Source: CP2-2F sp034432555 (lineage in GTDB: Bacteria > Chloroflexota > Anaerolineae > Aggregatilineales > UBA2796). From it: DNA of 64,000 nt. A program made the translations under genes and the position numbers. The notes under the pieces are model-generated. The model had not been told where the DNA came from and ran no database searches. It worked only from the letters and a program-made list of their open reading frames with translations. Shown in pieces: positions 41,716 through 50,632 of the stretch (positions are counted from its first letter, which is position 1; every line of letters starts with the position of its first letter). Location: NCBI GenBank assembly GCA_034432555.1, contig DAOUBW010000013.1:124001-188000 (forward strand), written 5' to 3'.

Positions 41716-42894
41716 ATGCCTGCTATGGCTCAGCGTGTTGCCGCTTTTGGTACGACCATTTTCGCAGAGATCAACAGCCTTGCGCGCCAGCATAACGCTG
41801 TGAACCTTGGGCAAGGTGCGCCTGATTTTGACGCGCCACCACTCGTCCTTGAGGCAGCCGTGCGCGCCGTGAACAGCCAACTGAACCAATATGCGCCCAA
41901 CATTGGCTTGCCGCAGGCACGCGAGGCAATTGCCTTGCACGCTGAGCGCTTTTATGGGCAGCGCCTAACGCCTGAGCAAGTGCTGATCACCAGCGGCGCA
42001 ACGGAGGCGATGTTTGCCGCCATCCTTGGCTTGAGCGATCCGGGCGATGAGATTATTGTCTTTCAGCCCGTCTACGATAGCTACGTGCCAAATATGCGAA
42101 TGGCAGGCGTCACGCCGCGCTACGTGAACCTTTACGCGCCGCACTGGGCATTCGACTCTGATGAGCTGGCAGCCGCCTTCACGCCGCGCACGAAGGCAAT
42201 CATCATTAACACGCCGCATAACCCAAGCGGCAAATGCTACTCGCGCCAAGAGCTGGAGATCATCGCTGAGCTGTGCCTGCGCCACAACGTTATCGCCATT
42301 ACCGATGAAGTCTACGAACACATCACCTATGATGGCACGCTCCACACGCGCCTGGCAACCCTGCACGGCATGGAAAACCGCACGCTCACCATCAGCAGCT
42401 TAGGCAAAACATTCAGCGCCACAGGCTGGAAAATTGGCTGGGCAATGGGCGCGCCTGAGTTGGTAGAAAGCGTGAACCGCGCCCATCAGTTCATCACCTA
42501 TTCAGTGGCAACGCCGCTGCAAGCTGCTGCTGTTACGGCGCTTGCCATGCCCTCGGAATATTTTGAAGTGCTGCAAGCTGAGTATCAACGCAAGCGCGAT
42601 TGGCTGCTCACCGTGCTGCGCGGCGCAGGCTTTCAGCCCTTCACACCACAGGGCGGCTATTTCATCATGGCAGATTGGCGCGGTGTGGCGCCTGAGCATG
42701 TGCAAAACGACATACAGTTCGCCGAGTGGCTGATCCGTGAGGTAGGTGTGGCATCTATTCCGCCGAGCGCTTTCTACCGCGCTGAGGATAAACACCGCGT
42801 TGCCCATCTAACGCGCTTTGCCATCTGCAAACGCGATGAAACCTTGCAAGCAGCCGCAGATCGGTTGGCTGCTATCCGCGTCAGCGGCGATTAG
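41716..42894 (+). CDS. Class I/II PLP aminotransferase
   Basis: This 392-residue fold type I aminotransferase has VNLGQGAPDFDAPP, NQYAPNIGLPQAREAIA, INTPHNPSGKCYS, ITDEVYEHITYDG, and the PLP-binding Lys in SSLGKTFSATGWKIGW. The pattern GQGAPDFDxP with YAPNxGLPxAREAIA is that of methionine/kynurenine aminotransferases (YbdL/CCBL class). Kynurenine aminotransferase is possible, and a kynurenine pathway pair lies 8 kb downstream, but the substrate is unproved. ATG at 41716 was preferred (AAGGA 7 nt upstream) over 41710, where the ribosome site would touch the start. A terminator follows. Confidence 0.92.
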   Translation: MPAMAQRVAAFGTTIFAEINSLARQHNAVNLGQGAPDFDAPPLVLEAAVRAVNSQLNQYAPNIGLPQAREAIALHAERFYGQRLTPEQVLITSGATEAMFAAILGLSDPGDEIIVFQPVYDSYVPNMRMAGVTPRYVNLYAPHWAFDSDELAAAFTPRTKAIIINTPHNPSGKCYSRQELEIIAELCLRHNVIAITDEVYEHITYDGTLHTRLATLHGMENRTLTISSLGKTFSATGWKIGWAMGAPELVESVNRAHQFITYSVATPLQAAAVTALAMPSEYFEVLQAEYQRKRDWLLTVLRGAGFQPFTPQGGYFIMADWRGVAPEHVQNDIQFAEWLIREVGVASIPPSAFYRAEDKHRVAHLTRFAICKRDETLQAAADRLAAIRVSGD

Positions 42895-42931
42895 CTGAAG
42901 CAGCGGCATTTTACCCTCTCCTAAGCTTCTG

Positions 42932-42957
42932 AGGGCGCAAGTGAACCTGCGCCCTTT
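42932..42957 (+). terminator. Intrinsic terminator after aminotransferase
   Basis: AGGGCGCA (42932-42939) pairs with TGCGCCCT (42948-42955), loop AGTGAACC, followed by TTATG. The T-run is short. Confidence 0.65.
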
Positions 42958-42977
42958 ATGTGTTAACCAAACTGCCC

Positions 42978-43028
42978 TTGATCTTTAATATGATACAAAG
43001 TATCATTAATTACGATACTCCGTATCGT
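42978..43028 (+). promoter_or_regulatory. Promoter with two tandem palindromic operators before zinc-binding gene
   Basis: TTGATC (42978-42983) and TATCAT (43001-43006) form a promoter with 17-bp spacing. Palindrome 1 is TGATAC-AAA-GTATCA (42991-43005) and covers the spacer and -10. Palindrome 2 is CGATAC-TCC-GTATCG (43013-43027), at the predicted transcription start. They share the half-site (T/C)GATAC. Their centres are 22 bp apart, about two helical turns, so two repressor dimers could sit on the same face. The arrangement is that of a metal-responsive repressor site, but the regulator family is not identified. Confidence 0.7.
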
Positions 43029-43046
43029 TTAGATGAAAGGCAGTTT

Positions 43047-45116
43047 ATGCGTACCTCTCTCTTTGCGCGCCGTCGCGGCGCCCTGCTGGCGCTTTTTGTG
43101 GCGCTGGCACTTCTGATTGCACCGTTATCAGCGCTGCCCACTCGCGCCGCAGCCCTGAAAATTGTGGCGACGACCAGCATCGTTGCCGATTTGGTCAAGA
43201 ACGTCGTCGGCGAGAATGCCGAGATCATCACCCTCGTGCCTGCCGATAGCGACGCACACACCTTTGAGCCAAGCCCTGCCGATAGCGCTGCCTTGGCTGA
43301 GGCCGCCTTGATCTTTGAGATCGGGCTAGGCTTTGAAGAATGGCTGGACGATCTGTATGAAGCGTCTGGCTCACAGGCGAAACGCATCGCCCTCGCCAGC
43401 GGCATTCAGCCTTTGGCAACCAATACCATGCTGCGTTTACTCGTCTCTGACCACGAGACCGCCTCCACCAAACTGATTGACCTTGATAACGGCAAGGTGA
43501 TTGCCCGTTATGCAGTGGACGCGCCAACCTATCCCTACACCAGCCCGAGCGGGCGCTTCGGCATCAAGATTCAAACCAACGCCAACCTGATCACGGCTGT
43601 GGATAGCGGCATTTACTTGGAAGATCACGGCGATCACATGCATCCCTATAAGCGCGATGCCAAGCTGACCGACTTCAAAGCGCAAGGCAGCACCCCGATC
43701 CACTATGTGGCGCACGCGGGGCAAATCGCCATTTTTAACGATGGCAACGGCGAAGTGATGCTGCTCACCGAGCGCAACTTTGAATCGGCTGAGGCAGAGA
43801 TGCTCACCTTCAAGAGCGCACGCGGGCATCACGGCGTGGCAGTGCCGCTCGGTGATCGGATCGTCCTCAGCGTGCCAGATACTCAAAACCTCGATTACTC
43901 ACTGCCACTCGGCATTGAGGTGCGCGATATGCAGGATAACGTCGTCGCCAGCTTCTCCGACCAATGCCCAGGCTTACACGGCGAGGCAAGCAGCGGCGCG
44001 TTTGTGGCATTTGGCTGCACAGACCGCGTGCTGGTGCTGGAGCGCAACGGTGAAACTTTCAGCGTCAAGAGCCTGCGCTACGCGCCAGAGACGCCCAGTG
44101 GCACCCGTGTTGGGACCGTCATCGGGCATGAGGCGCAGAACTTCTTCATCGGTAACTTTGGGCAGACAGGCTTGGTGCGGATTGATCCAGTGGAAGGCAC
44201 ACTGACGCCTATCACGCTGCCAATGCGCTACTCTGCCTTCCGCCTTGATGCCGAGACAGGCGAGAAGATCATCGTGGTGACGACGGACGGCAATTTGCAC
44301 CGTGTGGATGCCATGAGCGGCGAGATTGAGGCGAGCGTTGAGGCGGTGACGCCTTTCGTCTTCCGCAACCGCGTGCCACGTCCCGGCTTAGCTGTGGTGC
44401 GCCACTTTGCCTACGTCACCGATCCTGCTTCAGGCGAAGTGGTGGAAGTAGATATTGAGGCAATGAGCGTCACCCGCCGCTTTGTGACCGAAGGCAAGCC
44501 CGTGCGCTTGGCAGTGTTAGGCATGTTGGAGATGGAAGACCACGACCACGACCATGCCGAAGGCGATCATGATCATGCTCATGAACACGGCATGTTTGAT
44601 CCGCACATCTGGACGGATGTTGCCAACGCACAAGTGATGGTGCGTGCCATCCGCGATGCATTGGTTGCCGCCGATGCGGAGAATGCAGCTGCCTACCGCA
44701 GTGCTGCCACTGCTTACCTCACTGAACTTGGCGCATTGGATCGTTTTGTGCGTGAGCAAGTCGCTCAAATTCCAGAGGCAAACCGCGTGCTAGTGACACC
44801 GCACAACTCGTTCGCCTACTTCGCCGAGCGCTACGGCTTCAAGACGATGAGTCCGCTCGGTGTGACGACTTCCGAGATCGACCCTGCGGCAGGCGCCTTA
44901 GCCGAGTTGATTGAGGAACTGAAGGCGATGGGCGTGAAAGCGGTCTTTCCCGATAACACCAGCAACCCACGCCTGATGGAACTCATCGCCCGCGAAGCAG
45001 GCGTTACACTTGGCAAGGCACTGGTTGCCGATGCCCTAACTGCCGAGGGCGAGACAGCTACCTACATCGGCAAGGTGCGCCATAATGTGGCTGCTATCGT
45101 CGAGGCACTAAAGTAG
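43047..45116 (+). CDS. Zinc solute-binding protein (AztC/ZnuA type) with inserted AztD-like beta-propeller
   Basis: The protein has 689 residues. A signal peptide spans 1-35 (RRRGALLALFVALALLIAPL, cut near TRAAA). Residues 36-128 are the first lobe of a metal ABC-transporter binding protein (KIVATTSIVADLVKNVVGENA; ligand His 71 in DAHTFEPSP). Residues about 132-495 resemble the zinc chaperone AztD: LLVSDHETASTKLIDLDNGK, LEDHGDHMHPY, GHHGVAVPLGDRIVLSVPD, CPGLHGEASSG and GHEAQNFFIGNFG. The host lobe then resumes after a His-rich loop (DHDHDHAEGDHDHAHEHG from 498) with ligand His 520 (DPHIWTD), His 586 (TPHNSFAYF) and Asp 662 (VADALTAEGE). All four zinc ligands remain. Spacings of 66 and 76 residues match AztC. 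No ABC or permease gene adjoins it. See findings. Confidence 0.88.
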   Translation: MRTSLFARRRGALLALFVALALLIAPLSALPTRAAALKIVATTSIVADLVKNVVGENAEIITLVPADSDAHTFEPSPADSAALAEAALIFEIGLGFEEWLDDLYEASGSQAKRIALASGIQPLATNTMLRLLVSDHETASTKLIDLDNGKVIARYAVDAPTYPYTSPSGRFGIKIQTNANLITAVDSGIYLEDHGDHMHPYKRDAKLTDFKAQGSTPIHYVAHAGQIAIFNDGNGEVMLLTERNFESAEAEMLTFKSARGHHGVAVPLGDRIVLSVPDTQNLDYSLPLGIEVRDMQDNVVASFSDQCPGLHGEASSGAFVAFGCTDRVLVLERNGETFSVKSLRYAPETPSGTRVGTVIGHEAQNFFIGNFGQTGLVRIDPVEGTLTPITLPMRYSAFRLDAETGEKIIVVTTDGNLHRVDAMSGEIEASVEAVTPFVFRNRVPRPGLAVVRHFAYVTDPASGEVVEVDIEAMSVTRRFVTEGKPVRLAVLGMLEMEDHDHDHAEGDHDHAHEHGMFDPHIWTDVANAQVMVRAIRDALVAADAENAAAYRSAATAYLTELGALDRFVREQVAQIPEANRVLVTPHNSFAYFAERYGFKTMSPLGVTTSEIDPAAGALAELIEELKAMGVKAVFPDNTSNPRLMELIAREAGVTLGKALVADALTAEGETATYIGKVRHNVAAIVEALK

Positions 45117-45125
45117 TTTCAGCGC

Positions 45126-45160
45126 AGCAGGCGAGAGGATATCTTCTCGCCTGCTTTTTT
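45126..45160 (+). terminator. Strong intrinsic terminator after zinc-binding gene
   Basis: GCAGGCGAGA (45127-45136) pairs with TCTCGCCTGC (45145-45154), followed by T6. It also covers the end of the convergent GT9 gene. Confidence 0.9.
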
Positions 45161-46199
45161 ATAAACCGAGCAGCGCGCAGGCTGCTTTCCACGCCTCAGG
45201 GACGCTCACGCCATCTCGCGCCCAATCGAATCCACGCGGCACACCACCCGCCACACCACCTTTGGGCAGCGCAATCGGACGCCACACATAGCGCGCTTGG
45301 GTCGGTGGCACAAACGGCGCATAGCGGCGCGGATCACTCGGACCGAAGATCATCAACACCTTGGCGCCGGCGGCTGCCGCCAAATGCCCAACGCCGTTAT
45401 CGTTGCCGATATAGATCGCTGCACGGACGGCAAGCGCGGCTGTCTCTGGCAGCGAAAAGCGTTCGGTCCAGTCAAGGCATGGCTGATCAAGGGCTGCCTT
45501 GAAACGCGCCACAGCATCCTGATCGGTGGCAGTGCCAATCACAACGATCTTCGCACCAAGCCGTGTGGCAAGCTGTGTGGCAAGCGCCGCGAAATGCTCG
45601 GCTGCCCACCGCTTCTGAGTCATGCTCATGCCCGCATTCACGCCACCGCCGGGATGCACCATCAGGAAGGCGCCGTATTTTATGCCTGCCTCGTGCAGGG
45701 CATGTTCCGCCGTCACTGAGGCTGCCACTGTTGGCGGCACAAATGCCCACAGATCATCGGTTGGCAGCTTGAGCAAGCGCGCCAAATCGAGGTAAATCTG
45801 CGCCTCGTGGCGCACGTCATCAGGCTGAATGGTCGCCTTGTGCGTGTAGGCAAAGCCGCGTCCGCCGCTGTTCAAGCCAACGCGCATCGGAATGCCCGCC
45901 AAAAACGCTGCGATGCTCTGCCAACGCGAACGGTCTGGCACAAAGGCAGCCTCAGCGCGGACGGCACGTAGTTGGCGTACAAAGGGCAGTAAAGTGCGTG
46001 GCGCAGCAGGATTTGCCACATTACCAACCTCAAGCACAGCATTCAGGTGCGGATGTTCGCTCAGCATGGGCGCAATCGGTGTGTTAACTGCCCATGTGAT
46101 ATGCGCGTTTGGGTAGGCGCGGCGCAGGGCTGCCAACAGCGGCGTCGCAAAGATGACATCGCCTATGCAGCACGGCTTGATGAGCAGGATGCGTTTCAT
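45159..46199 (-). CDS. Glycosyltransferase family 9 (ADP-heptose:heptosyltransferase-like)
   Basis: This 346-residue GT-B enzyme has the N-terminal motif KRILLIKPCCIGDVIFATPLL, then LNSGGRGFAYTHKA, MVHPGGGVNAGMSMTQKRW and the C-terminal donor site IGNDNGVGHLAAAAG with MIFGPSDPRRYAP. GT9 enzymes transfer heptose from ADP-heptose to lipopolysaccharide or glycoproteins. No LPS biosynthesis genes are in the window, so the acceptor is unknown. The start codon overlaps the stop of the KARI-like gene by ATGA, indicating translational coupling. Confidence 0.92.
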   Translation of the reverse strand: MKRILLIKPCCIGDVIFATPLLAALRRAYPNAHITWAVNTPIAPMLSEHPHLNAVLEVGNVANPAAPRTLLPFVRQLRAVRAEAAFVPDRSRWQSIAAFLAGIPMRVGLNSGGRGFAYTHKATIQPDDVRHEAQIYLDLARLLKLPTDDLWAFVPPTVAASVTAEHALHEAGIKYGAFLMVHPGGGVNAGMSMTQKRWAAEHFAALATQLATRLGAKIVVIGTATDQDAVARFKAALDQPCLDWTERFSLPETAALAVRAAIYIGNDNGVGHLAAAAGAKVLMIFGPSDPRRYAPFVPPTQARYVWRPIALPKGGVAGGVPRGFDWARDGVSVPEAWKAACALLGL

Positions 46200-47197
46200 G
46201 CTTCGCTGTGTGGCGGCGCGCCACGCATTTGGCGGGTGCGTGCTTCATGGCGCCAGAGGGCAAGCGCGGCGCGTTTGGTGCGTAGTGCATTCAGGCGTGG
46301 CATTCCGTTGGCATATTCAGATGACCACTCCTGCGCGAACTTTCCGCGCCGAATCTCATCAAGGGCATTTTCCAGCACGCGCACCAGCTTGGCATCGGTG
46401 AAGCGTTCTAGGCGCGAGAGCAAACCATATTGGGCAGTTCGAGAGGTGCGTTCTAAGGCATTCAAAATGCCATACTCAGCACTTTCGCCCAGCAAGCGCG
46501 CCAACTCGCCTGAAAGGTAGAGTTCGAGCAGGCTTGCCTCTGGTGGGTAGCCTTCTCGGATGAGCAGTTCTGCCGCCGCCGTGATCAAATGATGCAGCGA
46601 GGGCAGCAAAGTTTGCTGGGTGAATAGGCGCAGTTCTGCCTCTTGTTGGGCAGTCACTTCCAGCGCACCGCCACGCAACGCGCCTAAGGCATAGGCAAGT
46701 GCCAGGGCGCGCTGCCACGCCTTGCCGCTTGAGTCCTGTTCCACCGCGATAAAGCTCGGCGTGCCCGTGCCGGCTTGGTAGGCGTGCCGCAACGCCGCGC
46801 CGCTGCCACGCGGCGCAATCAACACGGCATCTACGAATGGTGGCGGCTCGATGAAGCCGAAGGCAAGGCAGTAGCCGGAAAGGAAGATGAGTGTATCGCC
46901 CACGCGCAAGCCGGGCGCCACTTGTGCGAAATAGCTGGTGGGCAGGCGTTCATCTGGCTCTGCCAACAAGATGATTGGGCTGCGGGCTGCGGCATCGGCG
47001 GCAGGCATTGCCTCAAAGCCTGCCATGCGCGCAGAGTCAGCCTGACGGCTCTCATCGCTGCCGATGACAACCGTCAAGCCACTTTCTCGCAAATTGTGCG
47101 CTGCGGCGCTGCCTAACTCGCTGTAGCCCAGCAGGGCAACAGCCAGCCCTTTCAGCGCACTTGGATCAGCGTCAGCTTCGGTGAAAAACGCAGGCAC
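46196..47197 (-). CDS. Ketol-acid reductoisomerase-like protein with degraded active site
   Basis: This 333-residue protein matches KARI (IlvC) by eye in both domains. The Rossmann domain is ADADPSALKGLAVALLGYSE with LGSAAAHNLRESG. APRGSGAALRHAYQ corresponds to APKGPGHTVRRQY. The helical C-domain, YPPEASLLELYLSGEL, corresponds to YQPEIAYFECLHEL. Key residues differ: FAHGFN reads FLSGYC (His lost), APKG reads APRG (Lys to Arg), and DLFGEQ reads RLFTQQ (both metal-binding acids replaced). Branched-chain amino-acid synthesis is therefore unlikely. It could still bind NAD(P). Its stop overlaps the GT9 start (ATGA). It may serve the GT9 product or be a regulator. Family call firm, function unknown. 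Confidence 0.8.
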   Translation of the reverse strand: MPAFFTEADADPSALKGLAVALLGYSELGSAAAHNLRESGLTVVIGSDESRQADSARMAGFEAMPAADAAARSPIILLAEPDERLPTSYFAQVAPGLRVGDTLIFLSGYCLAFGFIEPPPFVDAVLIAPRGSGAALRHAYQAGTGTPSFIAVEQDSSGKAWQRALALAYALGALRGGALEVTAQQEAELRLFTQQTLLPSLHHLITAAAELLIREGYPPEASLLELYLSGELARLLGESAEYGILNALERTSRTAQYGLLSRLERFTDAKLVRVLENALDEIRRGKFAQEWSSEYANGMPRLNALRTKRAALALWRHEARTRQMRGAPPHSEA

Positions 47198-47213
47198 GTT
47201 CGCTCAAAATCCT

Positions 47214-47948
47214 TTAGCGGCGTTCGACCAGTGCAAGTGTACCCGGTTCACTGACCCATGCACACTGGAAAGCGCTGCGTCCGGTATTCGGCGCGATCAC
47301 CGCATCTGCGAACTGGCGCGGTCGCCCTTGCACACTGGCAAACAGCAGCCGTCCCTGCCCACGCAGGCAGACGCGCAGCGGCGTATAGAAGCCACCCTTA
47401 TAGGTCTGCCCCTTGAAAAAGACGAACACATCAGCGGCGCGGATGAACGGAATATCAATGATGCTGCGGTTGCCCAGATAGGTTGGGCGCAGCAGGCGCG
47501 CAAAGGCTTGCCCTTCACGGATCACGCCATCGGTATCCACGATCAAGACGGTTGTATCCACCACCAGATCGCCATCGTTAGCGCCATCCAGCGGTTCAGC
47601 AGGCAGATCACCGCCGCAGTTCACCGTCACCAGTTGGCGGAACATAACAACAGGTAACTCACCGAACCATTCCAGCACCTCAGCGAGGTAAGTGCCGCTG
47701 GCGGGCATGGTCGCCGAGACGCTTGGCACAGGGTCTTCAGTTTCGGGGGAGTAGGGCCAAAAACTTGTCACCGCGCCAATGGTATATCCAAAAGGTTGCG
47801 CATCGTCATCCACAATGGTGATTGTAATCGTACAGCCGCTGGCAGAAGCAACGTAGCTACTCTGGGCTTGGGCGGGTGCCGCCGTGCCAAAACTTACTGC
47901 CATCAATGCCACAAGGACAACTGCCCATAACCATATTGAGCGTTTCAT
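47214..47948 (-). CDS. Secreted protein of unknown function
   Basis: This 244-residue protein has a clear signal peptide (MKRSIWLWAVVLVALMAVSF, cut near AQAQS). The mature part is beta-rich with a regular strand pattern (GCTITITIVDDDAQPFGY, VIREGQAFARLLRPTYLG, FYTPLRVCLRGQGRLLF) and several Cys that could form disulfides. No family is recognised. It lies 16 nt upstream of the KARI-like gene on the same strand, so the three minus-strand genes (secreted, KARI-like, GT9) may form one operon. Confidence 0.7.
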   Translation of the reverse strand: MKRSIWLWAVVLVALMAVSFGTAAPAQAQSSYVASASGCTITITIVDDDAQPFGYTIGAVTSFWPYSPETEDPVPSVSATMPASGTYLAEVLEWFGELPVVMFRQLVTVNCGGDLPAEPLDGANDGDLVVDTTVLIVDTDGVIREGQAFARLLRPTYLGNRSIIDIPFIRAADVFVFFKGQTYKGGFYTPLRVCLRGQGRLLFASVQGRPRQFADAVIAPNTGRSAFQCAWVSEPGTLALVERR

Positions 47949-48089
47949 CTCATACTCTCCGTTGGAATAAACGCATCTTCTATGGTATTGTACGCCTCTT
48001 GTTTGCAGAGTTCACGGGTCAACTTGAAAAAATCTTGCAAAATTCTCGCAAATTGCCTGTGTACACTGATTTGAGGTAAATCGCTAGCT

Positions 48090-50588
48090 ATGCCTGAATG
48101 GCTTTTGCCAACTTTTGCCCTTGCGCCTGCCCTGCTGTGGTTCTTCTTAGGCGTTGGGCTGCCCTACGTATTGATCATCCTACCGCGCACCGATTGGCGC
48201 AATCGCCTGTTGGTGATCGCGCTCAGTTTGGCGATTAGCCCACTGCTCAGCACAGCGGTCATGTTTGCCATTGGCACCTTTGGGCGGTTTAGCGCGCTGA
48301 ACATTCTGATCGGCACGGCGGCAGTGTGCGCCTTGGGCGTGCCGTTTGCGCTGCGCCGTGCGCGCCTACCTAGCCCTGAAGCGCCGAAAGCGCCATCGTT
48401 GAGCGCCGTTGAGGTTGGGCTGATCATCGTGATCAGCGTTGCCGTGCTGCTGCGCTTTTGGAACACCGCCTATTGGAGCTTCACCACCTATGACGCGCTG
48501 TGGGTGTATGGCTATAATGCACGGCTGTTCTTCCTTGAAGGCAATATCCCTACGCGCATCGGCTACTATCCGCAGCAGGTAGCGCTTGCGTATACCTATG
48601 GGCAGTTCCTCTGGGGCGAGATCAACGACCATGCAGCGCGCACGGTGCTACCCTACTTTGCCCTGAATAGCATCCTGCTTACCTATCTTGGTGGCGCACG
48701 GCTTTTTTCACGGCGAGCAGGGCTGATTGCCGCCGCGCTCTGGACGCTCTATCCGCAGCACGCCGTTTGGAGCCAGTTCGGCGACCTTGAAGTGACCGTG
48801 ACCGGCTATTTTGCAGGCACAGCCGCGTTTTTCATCCTAGCATGGCGCGAGCGTCAAGCGCGCTATGCGGTGATTAGCGGGCTGTTGCTGGCGGCAGCCC
48901 TGTGGACGAAGCCAACAGGCGGTGCGCTCATCCAAAGCCTAATCCTGATCGGCGCTGTGGCGGTGCTTGGGCAAGGGATTGCCTTGCGCGGTGCAAATTG
49001 GCGCGCATTGTGGCAAACGCTATGGCAAAATCGCCTTGTGCGCTATGTGATCCTGGCGCTGATCGTTGCCTTTCCGCTCGGCGGCATGTGGTACATTCGG
49101 AATGTGCTGTATGGTCACCCGATGTTGGTGCTGCCGGATGGCTATTGGCAAGAGGCGGCGCAGCGCAGCGGGCAAGAACTGGGCTGGCTGCTTTTGCTGG
49201 CGCTCTTGGCGCTGCCCTTCACGGCGCGGCGCTTACCCTACGCCCTGATTGGCTTTGCGCTGCTGAGTTTAGGTGCGCTGCCGTCTGCCTTCGGCGGCAG
49301 GCTGCCAACGCTTGCCGAATTGCAAGCTATGGCGGTTGGGCAAATTGCCACCAGCATCCTGCCGACGCGCTTAGGCGTGCTGGACTATGCCGTGCTGGGG
49401 CTTGGTGCGGCGCTCATCATGTGGAGTCTGCTGCCCAAATGGCGGGCGCTCAGCCACACACAGCGCGGGGCGCTCTGGCTGATGGCTGCCTTCCTGCTGC
49501 CGTATGGTATTACATGGTTTTGGTCATACTCCTATCACTTTCGGCTCAGTTTCCCACTTGTGCCATATTTTTGCTGGCTGATCGCCGCCCAAGCTGATGC
49601 GATCTTAAAGCGGGTGCGTCTGCCGCATGTAGCGCGTTCTGTGCAGGTTGCCGCTAGCCTGATCGTGATTTTTGCGCTTGCTGCCGTCGGTTGGTGGAGT
49701 GTGCTTTCCGCCTTACCAACGGCGATCAGCGGCGCGCTACCTGATGATGACGCTAAGATTGCGGCGGGCAACCCTGCCCTGATGGGCTTGGTCGAGTTTC
49801 TGCGCGAACGGCGCGCTGAACTCGGCAGACCGCTAACCGTAGTCTCGCCGGGCGAGCTGCGCCTGAATTTCTTCTTCCCACAAGATGACATTCGCGGCGA
49901 TTGGTTCCCCACCACCCTTGATCAGATCGCAGACGTGGACTATTACATTGATAGCAGCGTCAGTCACCGTCTGTATACCATTCGCGGGCAGTTCTACAAC
50001 CAGATCATCGCCTCACGCACGCGGATGGAGGTTTTGTGGCGCGCCTTCACAACCGATGACGGCATCTTCCGCTTTTCCGCCTATGAGGTGAACAATGTTA
50101 ACCGCTTCCAAAAGCCTGAGCCGAACGGCAAACTCGGTGTGCAAGTGGGTGAGTTTGCCTATCTGCACGGCTGGGATTTGAACAACTTGACCTTCAGCGC
50201 GGGGCAGCCGATTCACCTCGTCTTCTGGTGGGAAGCACTACACGCTGCTGATCTGGAATACAGCGTGTTCATTCACCTGTGGGATGAAGCAAATCAGCGT
50301 GCCGTGATGATCTTTGGCGGGCAGCCAATGGAAGGCGCTTGGCAGGTCTGGTATGGCGTCAGTGGCGAACAGTTTACACAGGCATACCCAACGCGCCTAT
50401 GGCAAACGGGTGAGATCATCAAGGATGAGTGGCGCGTACCTGTGCCAGAAGCCGTGCCAGCAGGGCAATACGAGCTGCGGATCGGCATGTATGATCCGAT
50501 CAGCGGCGCACGCTTGCCCATTACACGCGGTGGCGAACAGCTAGGTGACTGGCTGCGCCTGAATACGGTGCAGATCGTGCCGCGCTAG
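48090..50588 (+). CDS. Polytopic glycosyltransferase, PMT/GT39-like
   Basis: This 832-residue membrane protein has about 12 hydrophobic segments in the first 560 residues and a soluble C-terminal domain of about 200 residues. The loop after the early membrane segments (YWSFTTYDALWVYGYNARLFF) and the later FGDLEVTVTGYFAGTAAFF resemble the catalytic-loop organisation of ArnT/PMT-type transferases, which use polyprenyl-phosphate sugars. The C-terminal part (NLTFSAGQPIHLVFWWEALH) is a beta-sandwich similar to that in the other membrane protein at 61066. No conserved DE pair was confirmed, so the enzymatic call is provisional. Likely role: glycosylation of surface molecules. Confidence 0.75.
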   Translation: MPEWLLPTFALAPALLWFFLGVGLPYVLIILPRTDWRNRLLVIALSLAISPLLSTAVMFAIGTFGRFSALNILIGTAAVCALGVPFALRRARLPSPEAPKAPSLSAVEVGLIIVISVAVLLRFWNTAYWSFTTYDALWVYGYNARLFFLEGNIPTRIGYYPQQVALAYTYGQFLWGEINDHAARTVLPYFALNSILLTYLGGARLFSRRAGLIAAALWTLYPQHAVWSQFGDLEVTVTGYFAGTAAFFILAWRERQARYAVISGLLLAAALWTKPTGGALIQSLILIGAVAVLGQGIALRGANWRALWQTLWQNRLVRYVILALIVAFPLGGMWYIRNVLYGHPMLVLPDGYWQEAAQRSGQELGWLLLLALLALPFTARRLPYALIGFALLSLGALPSAFGGRLPTLAELQAMAVGQIATSILPTRLGVLDYAVLGLGAALIMWSLLPKWRALSHTQRGALWLMAAFLLPYGITWFWSYSYHFRLSFPLVPYFCWLIAAQADAILKRVRLPHVARSVQVAASLIVIFALAAVGWWSVLSALPTAISGALPDDDAKIAAGNPALMGLVEFLRERRAELGRPLTVVSPGELRLNFFFPQDDIRGDWFPTTLDQIADVDYYIDSSVSHRLYTIRGQFYNQIIASRTRMEVLWRAFTTDDGIFRFSAYEVNNVNRFQKPEPNGKLGVQVGEFAYLHGWDLNNLTFSAGQPIHLVFWWEALHAADLEYSVFIHLWDEANQRAVMIFGGQPMEGAWQVWYGVSGEQFTQAYPTRLWQTGEIIKDEWRVPVPEAVPAGQYELRIGMYDPISGARLPITRGGEQLGDWLRLNTVQIVPR

Positions 50589-50632
50589 GCGCTTTAAGCT
50601 ATAATCAGCATATCCAAGAGAAGGTGCATTTT

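Noticed and set aside
43420..44540. Frameshifted separate aztD gene in place of the insert
   Set aside because: The frame is continuous through both junctions, with no stop, internal ribosome site or signal peptide before the propeller part.
48902..49597. Long open frame inside the GT39-like gene
   Set aside because: It lies wholly within a well-supported membrane protein in another frame, and its translation is Cys/Ala/Arg-rich without domain pattern.
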